DNA from: Salinisphaera sp. UBA6602
GTDB lineage: Bacteria > Pseudomonadota > Gammaproteobacteria > Nevskiales > Salinisphaeraceae
Length of the DNA: 38,256 bases
Direction: 5' to 3'
Assembly (NCBI GenBank): GCA_002433465.1
Contig: DJIE01000104.1
Span: 1 to 38,256, forward strand
Shown here: piece by piece, positions 1-10,429 of the stretch
Numbering within the stretch: position 1 is the stretch's first letter
Layout: each line of letters opens with the position of its first letter
Made by a program: the position numbers and the translations under genes
The notes under the pieces: model-generated
Databases searched by the model: none
What the model was told of the DNA's origin: nothing
The model's input: the letters and a program-made list of their open reading frames with translations, nothing else

Positions 1-277
1 CGTCGGTCGTAGCCGTACTGGCGTCGACCGTAACCTGGTCGCGAATACGATCGACCGTCGCGCTGCCGATGCCGCTGACACGGGTCAGATCGTCCACGGA
101 TTCGAAGTCGCCGTGGGCTTCACGTTCTTCGATGATCGCAGCCGATTTGGCTTCCCCGATGTAAGGCAGTTCGCTCAGCGCCTCGGCATCGGCGGTATTG
201 ACGTTGACGGCCGCCATCGCGAGGGCGCTCATCGTAAGGGCCGACATGGCAACCAGCATCAGTAACAGATTCTTCAT
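1..277 (-). CDS. comEA: ComEA-like helix-hairpin-helix DNA-binding protein (3' end cut by window edge)
   Basis: Small exported protein of the ComEA type, which binds incoming double-stranded DNA in the periplasm during natural transformation. Ninety-two residues are visible. The first 22 form a signal peptide (MKN, a hydrophobic run of Leu/Met/Ala, then an AMA cleavage site). The mature part begins VNVNTADAEAL and carries two helix-hairpin-helix elements, LPYIGEAKSAAI and VSGIGSATVDRI, the hallmark of the family. The ATG at 277 is the only start that gives the signal peptide. A weak GGGG motif lies upstream and the leader is very AT-rich. The gene runs off the left edge, so its C-terminus is unseen. 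Short single-domain ComEA proteins of about 90-110 residues are common in Gammaproteobacteria. The family call is solid; a role in competence is inferred. Confidence 0.85.
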   Translation of the reverse strand, partial: MKNLLLMLVAMSALTMSALAMAAVNVNTADAEALSELPYIGEAKSAAIIEEREAHGDFESVDDLTRVSGIGSATVDRIRDQVTVDASTATTD

Positions 278-835
278 TTTAAAAACCCCAATTTTTAAAT
301 GAAATTTAAACCTAGCGGGGCTTTATCGAATATTCAAATTGAATTTTTATGACACGCGAAAGAGCGTTTCATCAGTCGAACGATCAATTATTTATCGCTA
401 TTTTCAATTAAATATAGAAACAGCGTTCCAACTACATGACTTGCCACCGACTCCGCTGGCGATCCATGCCGCCCGGCACCGGCAGGCGCAAAAGCCCCAT
501 CAATGACCTGCCCGCGTCGCGGCATACCAGCGAGCTGCGCCGCAGCCAAGTGGTCGGCGTTGCGACGTTCGTTTCGAACGTGAATTCGCTACGCCTTGGT
601 CACACTATTCATGCGCGTTGCGCCGCTCTGGCGCATCAATCATCGAATGGCGCGACTGGCATGGACGGCTCAGAAACATGCACCACCGCGTGCATGCCTT
701 AGCCCGCGTCTTGCCGGATCGGGAACAGGCGCGTTATGCCCGCTGTGGCGCGAGCAAACTCGGCGAGGCCCGGCGATTGCGGTGAGCCGCATCGGCCCAT
801 CAGGGTCGATCCCTGCGGCATGCCCAGCGTGGCGA
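278..835. other. Gene-poor stretch: AT-rich comEA leader plus uncoded GC-rich DNA
   Basis: No convincing gene lies here. Bases 278-435 are strikingly AT-rich against the GC-rich surroundings and would hold the comEA promoter; a TTGAAT hexamer read on the minus strand near 330 is a possible -35, but no good -10 accompanies it. From 436 the composition returns to normal. Short open frames exist, including one of 35 codons at 678-785, but none resembles a known protein or has a ribosome binding site. Two small hairpins, at 565-581 and 677-696 (7-bp stems each), lack U-tracts. Confidence 0.5.
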
Positions 836-1768
836 TTAGCGTTCGCCGGCCTCGCACAGGGCCTGGATATGTACCGCCGAGCTGGCCGCGAGTGCGTCGA
901 GTGCATAACCGCCTTCCAGCGTGGACACCACCCGTCCGTCACACAGGCGATCGGCGGCTTCGGCAATACGTTCGGTCACCCATTGGTAATCCTCGGCCTC
1001 GAGCATGAGGTCGGCGAGCGGGTCCGAGCGATGGGCATCGAAGCCGGCCGAAACGAAGATCATCTCCGGCGCGAATGCATCCAGGGCCGGCAGCCAGTCA
1101 CGCTCGACCGCCTGGCGGAACACGCTGCCCGGGGTGCCGGCCTTGAGCGGCGTCTTGACCAGCGTGTCGTGGCCGTTGTCATCCGAGGTGAAGGGAAAAA
1201 GCGGGCTCTGATAACTGGAACAGAACAGCGCGCGGGGTTCGTTGCCGAGCACGTCTTCGGTGCCGTTGCCGTGGTGCACGTCGAAGTCGAGAATCGCCAC
1301 GCGCCGCAGCCCGTGGGCATGCAATGCGTGCGCCGCGCCCACCGCGACGTTGTCGAAGAAACAAAAGCCCATCGCCCGGTCGCGCTCGGCATGGTGGCCG
1401 GGCGGGCGCACGGCACAGAAGGCGTTGGCGGCCTCGCCTGCCAGCACGGCATCCGTGGCGGCAACCACCGCACCGGCTGAATGCAGCGCGGCGGTGAGGC
1501 TATGGCCATTCATGTAGGTGTCGTCATCCAGACGTACGCGGCCTCGCGTGGGCGCGAAAGTCACGAGTTCGTCGACGTAGGCGGGACTGTGCACCCGTTT
1601 GATGGCGTCCAGGGGTGCCTGCGGCGCATCCCGACGGGCCACACGGCGGTCTGCCCCGACCACGCTCATACCTTTTTCGATAGCGACCAGTCGTGCCGGC
1701 GCCTCGGGGTGGCCACGCCCCATATCGTGCAGCGGGCAACTCGAATGGCTGAAATAGGCAGTGGTCAT
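836..1768 (-). CDS. Histone deacetylase family protein (class II HDAC-like amidohydrolase)
   Basis: A 310-residue zinc deacetylase of the arginase/deacetylase fold. Bacterial members remove acetyl groups from acetylpolyamines, other small amides or acetyl-lysine; the substrate here cannot be read from the sequence. All catalytic landmarks are present: RPPGHHA (tandem His 125-126), DFDVHHGNGT (zinc ligands Asp163 and His165), SAGFDAHRSDPL (third ligand Asp244) and the late EGGY tyrosine motif. The opening SHSSCPLHDMGRGHPE is typical of the class II-like bacterial group. The open frame extends 55 codons further upstream, but that part looks non-coding; the ATG at 1768 gives the usual family start. 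It stands alone, with a terminator for the preceding gene lying between it and its neighbour, so it probably has its own promoter in 1769-1917. Confidence 0.9.
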   Translation of the reverse strand: MTTAYFSHSSCPLHDMGRGHPEAPARLVAIEKGMSVVGADRRVARRDAPQAPLDAIKRVHSPAYVDELVTFAPTRGRVRLDDDTYMNGHSLTAALHSAGAVVAATDAVLAGEAANAFCAVRPPGHHAERDRAMGFCFFDNVAVGAAHALHAHGLRRVAILDFDVHHGNGTEDVLGNEPRALFCSSYQSPLFPFTSDDNGHDTLVKTPLKAGTPGSVFRQAVERDWLPALDAFAPEMIFVSAGFDAHRSDPLADLMLEAEDYQWVTERIAEAADRLCDGRVVSTLEGGYALDALAASSAVHIQALCEAGER

Positions 1769-1918
1769 AGAGGGATCGTCCGAATACCGACAGGTAGTAC
1801 GGCGCCAGACTTCGGCGCCGAGATATTCTGCGCATCGAACAACACCGCACGGCGCAATGCAAGTCAGCCGAAAGTCGGTACGGGCCTGGGCAAAATCCGC
1901 CGGCCCTGCTCCGGCCAT

Positions 1919-1947
1919 AAAAAAACGCCGCACAAGGCGGCGTTTTT
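1919..1947 (-). terminator. Rho-independent terminator of the DUF3015-like gene
   Basis: An 11-bp perfect stem (1921-1931 with 1937-1947, arms AAAAACGCCGC and GCGGCGTTTTT) closes a 5-base loop. Read on the minus strand it ends in a run of seven T, 50 nt past the stop of the gene ending at 2000. Because the arms end in A and T runs, it could also work on the plus strand, but no plus-strand gene lies upstream. Confidence 0.85.
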
Positions 1948-1999
1948 CGGCTGACGCTTACCGGGCTCGCGCGTTCGCGGCCGGCGTTGGCGTCACGGT

Positions 2000-2389
2000 C
2001 TAACGCATGGCCACGATACGATCGACCACGTTGCTCTCAGCCGCTACGTCAGGGCCATACAGCGTGCTGTAGTTGCTCTGCATCCACTGGCCGAAGGCGT
2101 CCGGGTTTTCTTCGTGCAGCAGGGCCGCGAGCGCATCGAGATTCTCGCCTTCACCCGTGGCTGCTTCACGGCGCAGGGCCACCGACTGCGTATCGGCGAA
2201 ATCCTGGGCCTGGGCGAAATCGTCGTCGATATTCTTGCCCACGATATAGGCCGTGGTACCCGCGGTGCTGGCGGTGGTGATCAAATCATCGCGATCACGG
2301 GCGGAACTGCTGGTGGCAAGGCCGAGGCCTATCGCGGCCACGCCGCAAAGGGCAAGACCACGCGTCCAGCTGCTGGTTTTTTTATTCAT
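2000..2389 (-). CDS. Small secreted DUF3015-like protein
   Basis: A 129-residue protein of unknown function. Residues 1-30 look like a signal peptide: MNKK, then a hydrophobic stretch (GLALCGVAAIGLGLA) ending in SSSA. The mature part contains ATGEGENLDALAALL followed by a segment FGQWMQSNYSTLY, which recalls the C-terminal part of DUF3015 proteins, where a conserved GEGE..D.LA segment precedes an F..LQ.N....Y stretch. The N-terminal half of that family, usually rich in Gly and Cys, is not evident, so this is a divergent or shortened member. A good ribosome binding site (GGGAG) sits 8 nt before the ATG. The gene ends in a strong terminator, which makes it a monocistronic unit downstream of thiC. 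The cellular role is unknown; location is probably periplasmic. Confidence 0.65.
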   Translation of the reverse strand: MNKKTSSWTRGLALCGVAAIGLGLATSSSARDRDDLITTASTAGTTAYIVGKNIDDDFAQAQDFADTQSVALRREAATGEGENLDALAALLHEENPDAFGQWMQSNYSTLYGPDVAAESNVVDRIVAMR

Positions 2390-2475
2390 TCGTTACTCCC
2401 ACTAGGCTTTTGGCGATTACGCAGGCGAGGCTAGGCACCTGCGCATGAACTATTACTGAATCGGCCAGCATCGAC

Positions 2476-4380
<1,905 letters not shown>

Positions 4381-4443
4381 CTACCAACCTGCAATGTGCA
4401 ATAAAAGCCGCGCACAAACGTGTGGGCGCCGCCGTCGAGGTGA

Positions 4444-5070
4444 TTAGCCGGCGCGCGACAGGCTCGCACTGTCCACGATTGCCGCCCCGGCGGCCTGCAT
4501 GGCCTCGATCGCGGCGTCGCAATCGCCGGGCTGCATATCCACGCCGCGTACGCCATCGCGCACCAGCGTCACGCCGAATCCTTCGGCCAGCGCATCCAGC
4601 ACGGTGAATTTCACACACACATCGGTGGCCAGCCCAAGTACCACCACATGATCGATTTGCGCGTTGCGCAGATGCGCCGTCAGCCCGGTGGCCTGGCGGT
4701 GGTGGTTGTCGTAGAAGGCAGAGTAACTGTCGATCCGCGGGTCCGTGCCCTTGCGCACCACGTGATCGATACCGGCCACATCCAGCGCTGCTGCAAAGCC
4801 GGCCCCGGGCGTGCCCTGCACACAGTGCTCGGGCCACAAAATCTGCTCGTAGCCGTCCAGCTGCGTGACCTGAAACGGCTCGTAGCCGGCATGCTCGGCT
4901 GCGAACGACAGATGGTGCGGCGGATGCCAATCCTGGCTCGCCACCACGTGGTCGAAACGCGGCATCAGGGCATTGGCCACCGGTACCACCGTATCGCCTT
5001 CGGCGACCGCGAGCGCGCCGCCGGGCAGGAAATCGTTCTGGATATCGACGAGTAGCAGCGCCTGTTTCAT
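4444..5070 (-). CDS. pncA: Nicotinamidase
   Basis: A 208-residue cysteine hydrolase of the isochorismatase fold that deamidates nicotinamide to nicotinate in the NAD salvage pathway. The catalytic triad is visible: Asp9 in LVDIQNDF, Lys107 in VVRKGTDP and the nucleophile Cys152 in GLATDVCVKF. Metal ligands Asp47 and His49 (DWH) and His82 (PEHC) are also in place. The frame is open for 23 more codons upstream, but the ATG at 5070 gives the standard MKQALLLVDIQ start and is preceded by GGAG located in the last codons of pncB. The gap to pncB is only 7 nt, so the pair is surely an operon. The product nicotinate feeds directly into the next enzyme, PncB. Confidence 0.95.
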   Translation of the reverse strand: MKQALLLVDIQNDFLPGGALAVAEGDTVVPVANALMPRFDHVVASQDWHPPHHLSFAAEHAGYEPFQVTQLDGYEQILWPEHCVQGTPGAGFAAALDVAGIDHVVRKGTDPRIDSYSAFYDNHHRQATGLTAHLRNAQIDHVVVLGLATDVCVKFTVLDALAEGFGVTLVRDGVRGVDMQPGDCDAAIEAMQAAGAAIVDSASLSRAG

Positions 5071-5077
5071 ATCGGAT

Positions 5078-6550
5078 TCACTCCGCAATCTTGCCGGAAC
5101 GCGAGGCCGGCGGATTGTCTCTGTGTGCCAGCCAGTCACGCAGCGCGTCGGTGGATTCTTCCAGATAACGATCGATCAATGCCGGGTAGTCGCTACGCTC
5201 GGCGAAGTAGGCAAACTGTTCTGCCGCGTGGGCACGTACATCGGCCAGAGCCGGCGCGCTGCCGGTACGCTGGCCGTTACGCACCACGCCGGTGAGCAGG
5301 TCGATATGTGGCGCCTGCGGGTCGAACTGGTGGCAGCTCTCGCCCGAGGTGCCGGCCCAGGCGGTTTTCGGCGCGGCCTCGTCGAACAGCAGATCGGCGA
5401 ACGGCGCGCCCTCGTCGGTAAAGCGGCGTACCTGATGCACACCGGGACGGGTGAGCTTGCCGGGCGTGTCCGAGAGCTTCATCCGATACGACCAGGTGCC
5501 GCGATCGCTGCGAATCGCGGCCAGCTTGTAGACGCCATCGAGGGCAGCATCGGGCTGGGCGGTGGTCAGACGCGTGCCGACCCCCCAGAGCACGATCGGC
5601 GCGCCTTCGCGCTTGAGCTCGGCGACGACGTTCTCGTCCAGGCTCGAACTGGCCGCGATGCGTACGTTCTCGAAGCCGGCCGCATCGAGCATGCGCCGCG
5701 CGGTTTTCGACAGCTCGGCCAGATCGCCCGAATCCAGGCGGATTCCGGCCATTTCGTGGCCGCTTTCGCGCAGCTTCAGGCCGGCGCGAATCGCGTTTTT
5801 GATGCCGTCGATGGTGTTATAGGTATCCACCAGAAAGACGCAGTTTTCCGGCAGCGCGGCCGCATAGGCATCGAAGGCGTCGATTTCGTCGTCGAAGGCC
5901 ATGACCCAGCCGTGGGCATGAGTGCCCGAGACCGGAATCCCGAAAAGCTGTCCGGCCAGCACGTTCGAAGTACCCGCACAGCCGCCGATATAGGCCGCCC
6001 GCGCCGCCGATACGCCCCCGTCGATGCCCTGGGCCTTGCGCAGCCCGAAATCGAGCACCGGATCGTCGCCGGCGGCATGCGCAATACGCGCGGCCTTGGT
6101 CGCGACCAGGGTCGGGAAATTCATCATGTTCAACAGCGCGCTTTCGAGCAGCTGCGCCTGCAGGATGGGCGCACGCACGCGCAGCATCGGCTGATGCGCG
6201 AATACCGCCGTGCCCTCGGGCACGGCGTCGATATCTCCGGTAAAACGCAGATTGCGCAGATAGTCCAGAAATGCCGGGTCGAACAGCGCGCCGCCAGCGT
6301 TGTCCTCAAGCGTTGCCAGATAGGCGATATCGGCCTCGGAAAACGACATCTGGGTCACGTATTCGACCGCCGTTTCCAGCCCGCAGGCGATCGCAAACCC
6401 GTTGTCGAACGGTGCTTCGCGAAAGAACAGATGAAACACGGCTTCACGTTCGCTCGAGCCGTTATGCCAGTGGGCATAGGCCATGGTGAGCTGATACAGG
6501 TCGGTCAGCAGCGCGGGCGCACGACCATAGAGTTGCCCCAGCAAGGACAT
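5078..6550 (-). CDS. pncB: Nicotinate phosphoribosyltransferase
   Basis: A 490-residue enzyme that joins nicotinate to PRPP to give nicotinate mononucleotide, with ATP hydrolysis, in NAD salvage (Preiss-Handler route). The N-terminus [16 protein letters not shown] and [12 protein letters not shown] are classic signatures of the long bacterial/eukaryotic form, as are [24 protein letters not shown] and IAASSSLDE in the barrel that binds phosphoribosyl. I chose the ATG at 6550 (MSLLGQLYG) over one 28 codons upstream, because the upstream residues show no family resemblance and would cover the likely promoter. It is the first gene of the pncB-pncA(-thiC) unit. The divergent gene on the other side is an acyltransferase. 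Confidence 0.95.
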   Translation of the reverse strand: MSLLGQLYGRAPALLTDLYQLTMAYAHWHNGSSEREAVFHLFFREAPFDNGFAIACGLETAVEYVTQMSFSEADIAYLATLEDNAGGALFDPAFLDYLRNLRFTGDIDAVPEGTAVFAHQPMLRVRAPILQAQLLESALLNMMNFPTLVATKAARIAHAAGDDPVLDFGLRKAQGIDGGVSAARAAYIGGCAGTSNVLAGQLFGIPVSGTHAHGWVMAFDDEIDAFDAYAAALPENCVFLVDTYNTIDGIKNAIRAGLKLRESGHEMAGIRLDSGDLAELSKTARRMLDAAGFENVRIAASSSLDENVVAELKREGAPIVLWGVGTRLTTAQPDAALDGVYKLAAIRSDRGTWSYRMKLSDTPGKLTRPGVHQVRRFTDEGAPFADLLFDEAAPKTAWAGTSGESCHQFDPQAPHIDLLTGVVRNGQRTGSAPALADVRAHAAEQFAYFAERSDYPALIDRYLEESTDALRDWLAHRDNPPASRSGKIAE

Positions 6551-6578
6551 AGGCGAAACATTCCGGGATGGTCCGATT

Positions 6579-6607
6579 AGAATGCGAACGTTTGCCGGGA
6601 CTTTCAA
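6579..6607 (-). promoter_or_regulatory. Possible sigma-70 promoter of pncB-pncA-thiC
   Basis: Read on the minus strand, TTGAAA (6602-6607) is followed after 17 nt by CATTCT (6579-6584), about 30 nt before the pncB ATG. The -35 is close to consensus and the spacing is ideal; the -10 matches at only three positions. It is the best candidate in the divergent gap. Confidence 0.3.
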
Positions 6608-6664
6608 CTCGCCATCCGGCACACGAACTTGCACGGGCTACGCTCGAGCCGCAAGCTCGCTGCG

Positions 6665-7414
6665 ATGGAGAAAAACAAACGCAGCCCGGCCGCGATCGAT
6701 CGACCGCAATCGCCGCCTCGAAAGGCGCGTAAGCGGCGCCCCCCGACGCGGTGGCAACGCCTGACCCGAGCAGCGGCGCAATGGGGCATGGCCGGCTATA
6801 TCTGGCTGCTGCGTCTGAGTTGTCGCATCGAGATCGTGGCCGGCGGGGAGTACCTGGAAAAAGTGCTCGCCGATGGGCGGCCGGTGGTGCCCTGTGCCTG
6901 GCATCAGCGCCTGGTCCCCAGCGGCCTGTTTCTGCGCTCGCTGGTGGATCGAGGCATGAATATCGGCTTTCTGATCAGTCCATCGCGAGAAGGCGAATTC
7001 ATGTCGCGCGTCGCCCACAACCATCGCGTGACCCCGATCCGAGGCTCCTCCAGCCGAAGCGGCCGTGAAGCCATGCAGGCACTCACCGCTGCCGTGGCCG
7101 AGGGCATATCGCCCATGATGTACGGCGACGGCCCACGCGGTCCGGCCCGCGTGTTCAAGACCGGTGCCGTGATCCTGGCCAGTCGAACCGGCTCACCGCT
7201 GTTGCTCGTGGGCGCTGCCAGCAGCCGTTTCTGGCAGGTGAACTCCTGGGACAGTTTTCAGGTGCCCTTGCCGTTCTGTCGGTTTAAAATCGCCCTGGGC
7301 GAGCCGTGGCCCATTGGCCCGCTGCACGACAAGCACGAGGCCGAGGTCATTGCAGAACAACTCGGCCGGCGCCTCGATGCGCTGTGCGAAACCGCCCGGA
7401 ATGCACCCCCGTAG
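6665..7414 (+). CDS. DUF374 lysophospholipid acyltransferase-family protein, copy 1
   Basis: A 249-residue member of the DUF374 branch of the lysophospholipid acyltransferase (LPLAT) superfamily. After a basic N-terminal tail (many Lys/Arg, residues 1-40) and a hydrophobic segment around GMAGYIWLLRLS come the family motifs: WHQRLVPS, SPSREGEFMSRV, RGSSSRSG and YGDGPRGPARVFKTG. The last is the DUF374 version of the LPLAT substrate-binding motif. The superfamily moves acyl chains onto glycerolipid or lipid A-type acceptors at the inner membrane; the acceptor of this branch is not established. The frame begins 12 codons earlier with TTG, but the ATG at 6665 is the better start. The next gene, 12 nt downstream, is a paralogue, so the two are an operon formed by duplication. 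Confidence 0.85.
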   Translation: MEKNKRSPAAIDRPQSPPRKARKRRPPTRWQRLTRAAAQWGMAGYIWLLRLSCRIEIVAGGEYLEKVLADGRPVVPCAWHQRLVPSGLFLRSLVDRGMNIGFLISPSREGEFMSRVAHNHRVTPIRGSSSRSGREAMQALTAAVAEGISPMMYGDGPRGPARVFKTGAVILASRTGSPLLLVGAASSRFWQVNSWDSFQVPLPFCRFKIALGEPWPIGPLHDKHEAEVIAEQLGRRLDALCETARNAPP

Positions 7415-7426
7415 GATCGGTTATCG

Positions 7427-8188
7427 ATGAATCAAGACAGTGAGCGCCAGGCCGGCGTCGCCCGCCGGCTTGGCCTGGGTATCGGCGTATCCCTGCTCAG
7501 ACCCTCCGCGCGTGCCCTGCTGGCGAGCTGGCGTATCCAGCATGTCAGCGGCGACGCGCGGCTTTCGCAGGCGATCGATAGCGGGCGGCCGCTGCTGGCG
7601 TGCTGCTGGCACCAGCGTTTGAGCGCGAGCGTGGGTTATCTGCTGCAGGCACGGGCACGCGGACTACGGCCCGGATTTCTGGTATCGCCCTCACGCGATG
7701 GTGAAATCACGGCGCGCGTGGTCGAGGGCATGGGCGCACATATCATCCGCGGCTCGGCCACGCGCACCGGCGCCCGCGCTATGCGCGATCTCTACGGCGT
7801 AATGAAAACCGGCGTGTCGCCGATCATCCATCCGGACGGCCCGCACGGGCCGGGCTTCGTTGCCAAGCCGGGCACGCTCATGCTCGCCCAGATGACGCAG
7901 GCCACCCTGTTGCCGCTATCGTTTTCGGCCGACCGCTACTGGCAGCTCGACTCATGGGATCGATTGATCATTCCCAAGCCCTTCGCGCGGGTGACGATCA
8001 CCATCGGCGAGCCGTTCAGCATTGCCCGCGGCGACAACATCGAGGCCGCCGCCGAGTCCCTGGGCTCGCAATTGGACGCGCTGACCCGCGAGGCCGATCG
8101 TTTGGCCGGAACGACGCCGCGGCCGCCGAAGAAACTGGGCAAGCCGCGCAGCTCCACCGCAGGCGCCGAAACCACCCGCAACGACTAG
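7427..8188 (+). CDS. DUF374 lysophospholipid acyltransferase-family protein, copy 2
   Basis: A 253-residue paralogue of the gene just upstream. The same motifs appear in the same order: CWHQRLSAS, SPSRDGEITARV, RGSATRTGARAM and HPDGPHGPGFVAKPG, then an SWDRLIIPKPF segment matching SWDSFQVPLPF in copy 1. By eye the two share roughly two fifths of their residues, an old duplication. Copy 2 lacks the basic N-terminal tail of copy 1 and has instead a polar, charged C-terminal tail rich in Pro, Lys and Arg. An AGGA ribosome binding site overlaps the stop codon of copy 1, so translation is probably coupled. Function is as uncertain as for copy 1: acyl transfer at the inner membrane is expected, but the acceptor is not known. 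Two diverged copies suggest two acceptors or a heteromer. Confidence 0.85.
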   Translation: MNQDSERQAGVARRLGLGIGVSLLRPSARALLASWRIQHVSGDARLSQAIDSGRPLLACCWHQRLSASVGYLLQARARGLRPGFLVSPSRDGEITARVVEGMGAHIIRGSATRTGARAMRDLYGVMKTGVSPIIHPDGPHGPGFVAKPGTLMLAQMTQATLLPLSFSADRYWQLDSWDRLIIPKPFARVTITIGEPFSIARGDNIEAAAESLGSQLDALTREADRLAGTTPRPPKKLGKPRSSTAGAETTRND

Positions 8189-8464
8189 GGCGTGAACGCG
8201 GACGAAATCGCCGCGCCGCGGCCCGCTTTCGTGCAAGACACTGCGCGGTGAGCGGGCTGTCGCTCTGCGACATGAGCGAGCCGCAATGCCGGATGGCGCG
8301 CCTTGAATAACGACGCGGGGGCCGCGTGCCGACGGCGTGCGTCCGAAAAATCCACGACGCAGCGTTGCGCGTCGTTCGTTTGGCGCACCCAACATCTGGC
8401 CTCTCGCCTTGCCCGGCGAATGTCTGCAGGGCAAGCCGACGATTGGCGCTCGCGTTAACCGGCC

Positions 8465-10420
8465 CTACGCCGTGGCGGTATCGGCCTGCAGGTAGGCTGC
8501 CAGGGCGTTGATGGTCGGATAATCGAACAGATCGGTCATCTCCAGCCGGTTCGGCCAGCGCGTTTCGATGCCTTCGTGAATCTGGGCGAGCTCCAGCGAG
8601 GACAGGCCGATTTCGAACAGATCGTCTTCGAAACCGATGTCCCGGCCGGGCACGACTTCGTCGCAAATCGCCTTGAGCTCGACGGCAAGATCGGTGCTCT
8701 CGGCCGCCGTGTCGCCGCCGTCTTCGCAATCAAGCAAGGCATCGAGTTGCTCCGCGATCTGGTCGAATTCGCCCTCGGCATACTGGCGTGCGAGCAGCGA
8801 ACGCTGCAGTTTGCCGCTGGTGGTCTTGGGCATGCGCGCAATCGGCAGCACCTGCGATGCCACGAGGCCCGCGCGCTGGTTGAGCGCGCCCCGCAACCCC
8901 CGGGCGATGTCGGCGAAATCCTCCAGATGACCGCGAAACACCACGAACAGCACCAGCGCCTGCTCGGTGGTGCTCGGCGCCTGTACGCCAGCCGCCGCAA
9001 GCTTGTTGAGCTCTGCGCCGGGCAGATCCTGCAGCAACGCCTCGATATCCTGCGGATAGTGGTTCTGGCCGTTGACGAAGATGATTTCCTTCGCCCGGCC
9101 GGTGATCACGAGTTCGCCCTCGTGACGAAAGCCCAGATCGCCGGTATCCAGCCAGCCGTCGCCCATCAGCGCCTCGGCGTTCGCCTGCGGATTGTCGTGA
9201 TAGCCGCCGGTGACGTTGGCACCGCGAATGAGTACCCGGCCGACCACGCCGTCGGCGACGGCCTGGCCCTGGGCATCGGCGAGCGCCAGCTCGGTCGATT
9301 TCACCGGCGTGCCCAGGCATACGAGTTCCAGCGCATGCGCACCGTCGTCGTAGCGCACCGTATCGCCCACGCCCAGTTCACCACGGGCCACGGATACGCT
9401 GCTCAGGCCGCGCCCCGGGTTCGGGAATGTGGCTGCGAGACTCGCTTCGGCCAGGCCGTAGACGGCGAACATGGTCGTCGCCTTCAGGCCGGTGGGCGCC
9501 AGCGTATCGAGAAATTCGCGCACCAGCGCCGGCGCGATCGGCTCGGCGCCGTTGTAGATCAGGCGCACGCTGGATAGATCCAGTTCGGGTCGGCCCTTGG
9601 CCGAAATCGCCCGCAGCGTGTGGCGATACCCGAAGTTGGGCGAGCACAGCAGCGTGGCCCGCGTTTCGGCCGCCTTTTCGAGCCATAGCAACGGCCGTCG
9701 CGCGAACAGATCCGGCGTCATCAAATAGTGGGCAAAGCCGTTGCAGACCAGGGTGAGATGAAAACCGATCAGCCCCATATCGTGGGTAAGCGGCATCCAC
9801 GACAACGCCACCTCGTCGGCGCCGAACCGGGAACCGCTGCTGATCGCCTCGATATTGGCCAGCACGTTGGCATGGGTGAGCACGACGCCTTTCGGATCGC
9901 CGGTGGAACCCGAGGAAAACTGGATGAACGCCGTATGCTCGGGAGTCAGCGTAGCCCGCCGGGCCGGGACGTCCACGGCCGGTGGCTCATCGGAGAGTGC
10001 GCGCTCGCCCAGGCGCTCGCTCGCGGCCTGCTCGCCGCGCTGTTCGAGCAGCTCACGCAGGCGCTCGATATGTTTTGGCGCGGCCACCAGCCGCGGTTCG
10101 TCGAGATGCCGCCAGACGCGCAGCAGCTTGTCCATCTGCGCCGCGGTCGCGCCGGCCGCGATCGGTACCGGCACGATGCCGCCATAGATCGCGCCCCAGA
10201 AGAACTGCAGGAAACGCAGGTTGTCTTCCACGAACAGAATCAGCGGCTCGCCGGTCGTCATGCCCAGCTGCTGCAGCACGGCCAGACGGTCCTCGGCTGA
10301 CCGGGTCAGCATGCGGTAGTTGAGACCGCGCTCTTCGTCGGCGCCGTCGATGAAGACAATGCCGTGCGGCGAGTCGTTATGCGTATCCAGTGCGTCGGCG
10401 AGCGTATTGAAAACGGGCAT
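8465..10420 (-). CDS. Fatty-acyl-AMP ligase with C-terminal acyl carrier domain
   Basis: A 651-residue two-domain protein. Residues 1-560 are an adenylate-forming ligase: motif A3 at about 168-178 (FSSGSTGDPKG), an NGAEPI segment, YGLAEASLAATFP (A5), DGWLDTGDLGF (A7), GRAKEIIFVNGQNHYPQDIE (A8) and KTTSGKLQR with the A10 lysine. The pattern NFGYRHTL...LDLSSVRLIYNGAEPI is typical of the fatty-acyl-AMP ligase (FAAL) group, which activates fatty acids and passes them to a carrier domain rather than to CoA. Residues 577-651 are that carrier domain; Ser608 in IGLSSLEL is the likely phosphopantetheine site. It lies 9 nt downstream of the P450 gene with its own AGAGG binding site, and a phosphopantetheinyl transferase is encoded next to the P450. 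Inferred role: load a fatty acid on its own carrier for modification. Chain length and product are unknown. Confidence 0.88.
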   Translation of the reverse strand: MPVFNTLADALDTHNDSPHGIVFIDGADEERGLNYRMLTRSAEDRLAVLQQLGMTTGEPLILFVEDNLRFLQFFWGAIYGGIVPVPIAAGATAAQMDKLLRVWRHLDEPRLVAAPKHIERLRELLEQRGEQAASERLGERALSDEPPAVDVPARRATLTPEHTAFIQFSSGSTGDPKGVVLTHANVLANIEAISSGSRFGADEVALSWMPLTHDMGLIGFHLTLVCNGFAHYLMTPDLFARRPLLWLEKAAETRATLLCSPNFGYRHTLRAISAKGRPELDLSSVRLIYNGAEPIAPALVREFLDTLAPTGLKATTMFAVYGLAEASLAATFPNPGRGLSSVSVARGELGVGDTVRYDDGAHALELVCLGTPVKSTELALADAQGQAVADGVVGRVLIRGANVTGGYHDNPQANAEALMGDGWLDTGDLGFRHEGELVITGRAKEIIFVNGQNHYPQDIEALLQDLPGAELNKLAAAGVQAPSTTEQALVLFVVFRGHLEDFADIARGLRGALNQRAGLVASQVLPIARMPKTTSGKLQRSLLARQYAEGEFDQIAEQLDALLDCEDGGDTAAESTDLAVELKAICDEVVPGRDIGFEDDLFEIGLSSLELAQIHEGIETRWPNRLEMTDLFDYPTINALAAYLQADTATA

Positions 10421-10429
10421 GAGAAACCT

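Noticed and set aside
565-581. Hairpin as a terminator
   Set aside because: A 7-bp stem without a U-tract on either strand and 255 nt beyond the nearest gene end.
678-785. 35-codon open frame (MHHRVHALARVLPDREQ...) in the gene-poor stretch
   Set aside because: The composition looks protein-like and the frame is open further upstream without a start codon, but I recognise no family, no binding site and no clear gene remnant.
4973-6580. 535-codon open frame on the plus strand across pncB
   Set aside because: Antisense to pncB, whose family motifs are intact; no protein-like features.
8189-8464. Hidden gene or terminator between copy 2 of DUF374 and the FAAL gene
   Set aside because: Only a 7-bp hairpin at 8354-8375 without a T-run and frames that are shadows of the FAAL or acyltransferase genes; nothing supportable.
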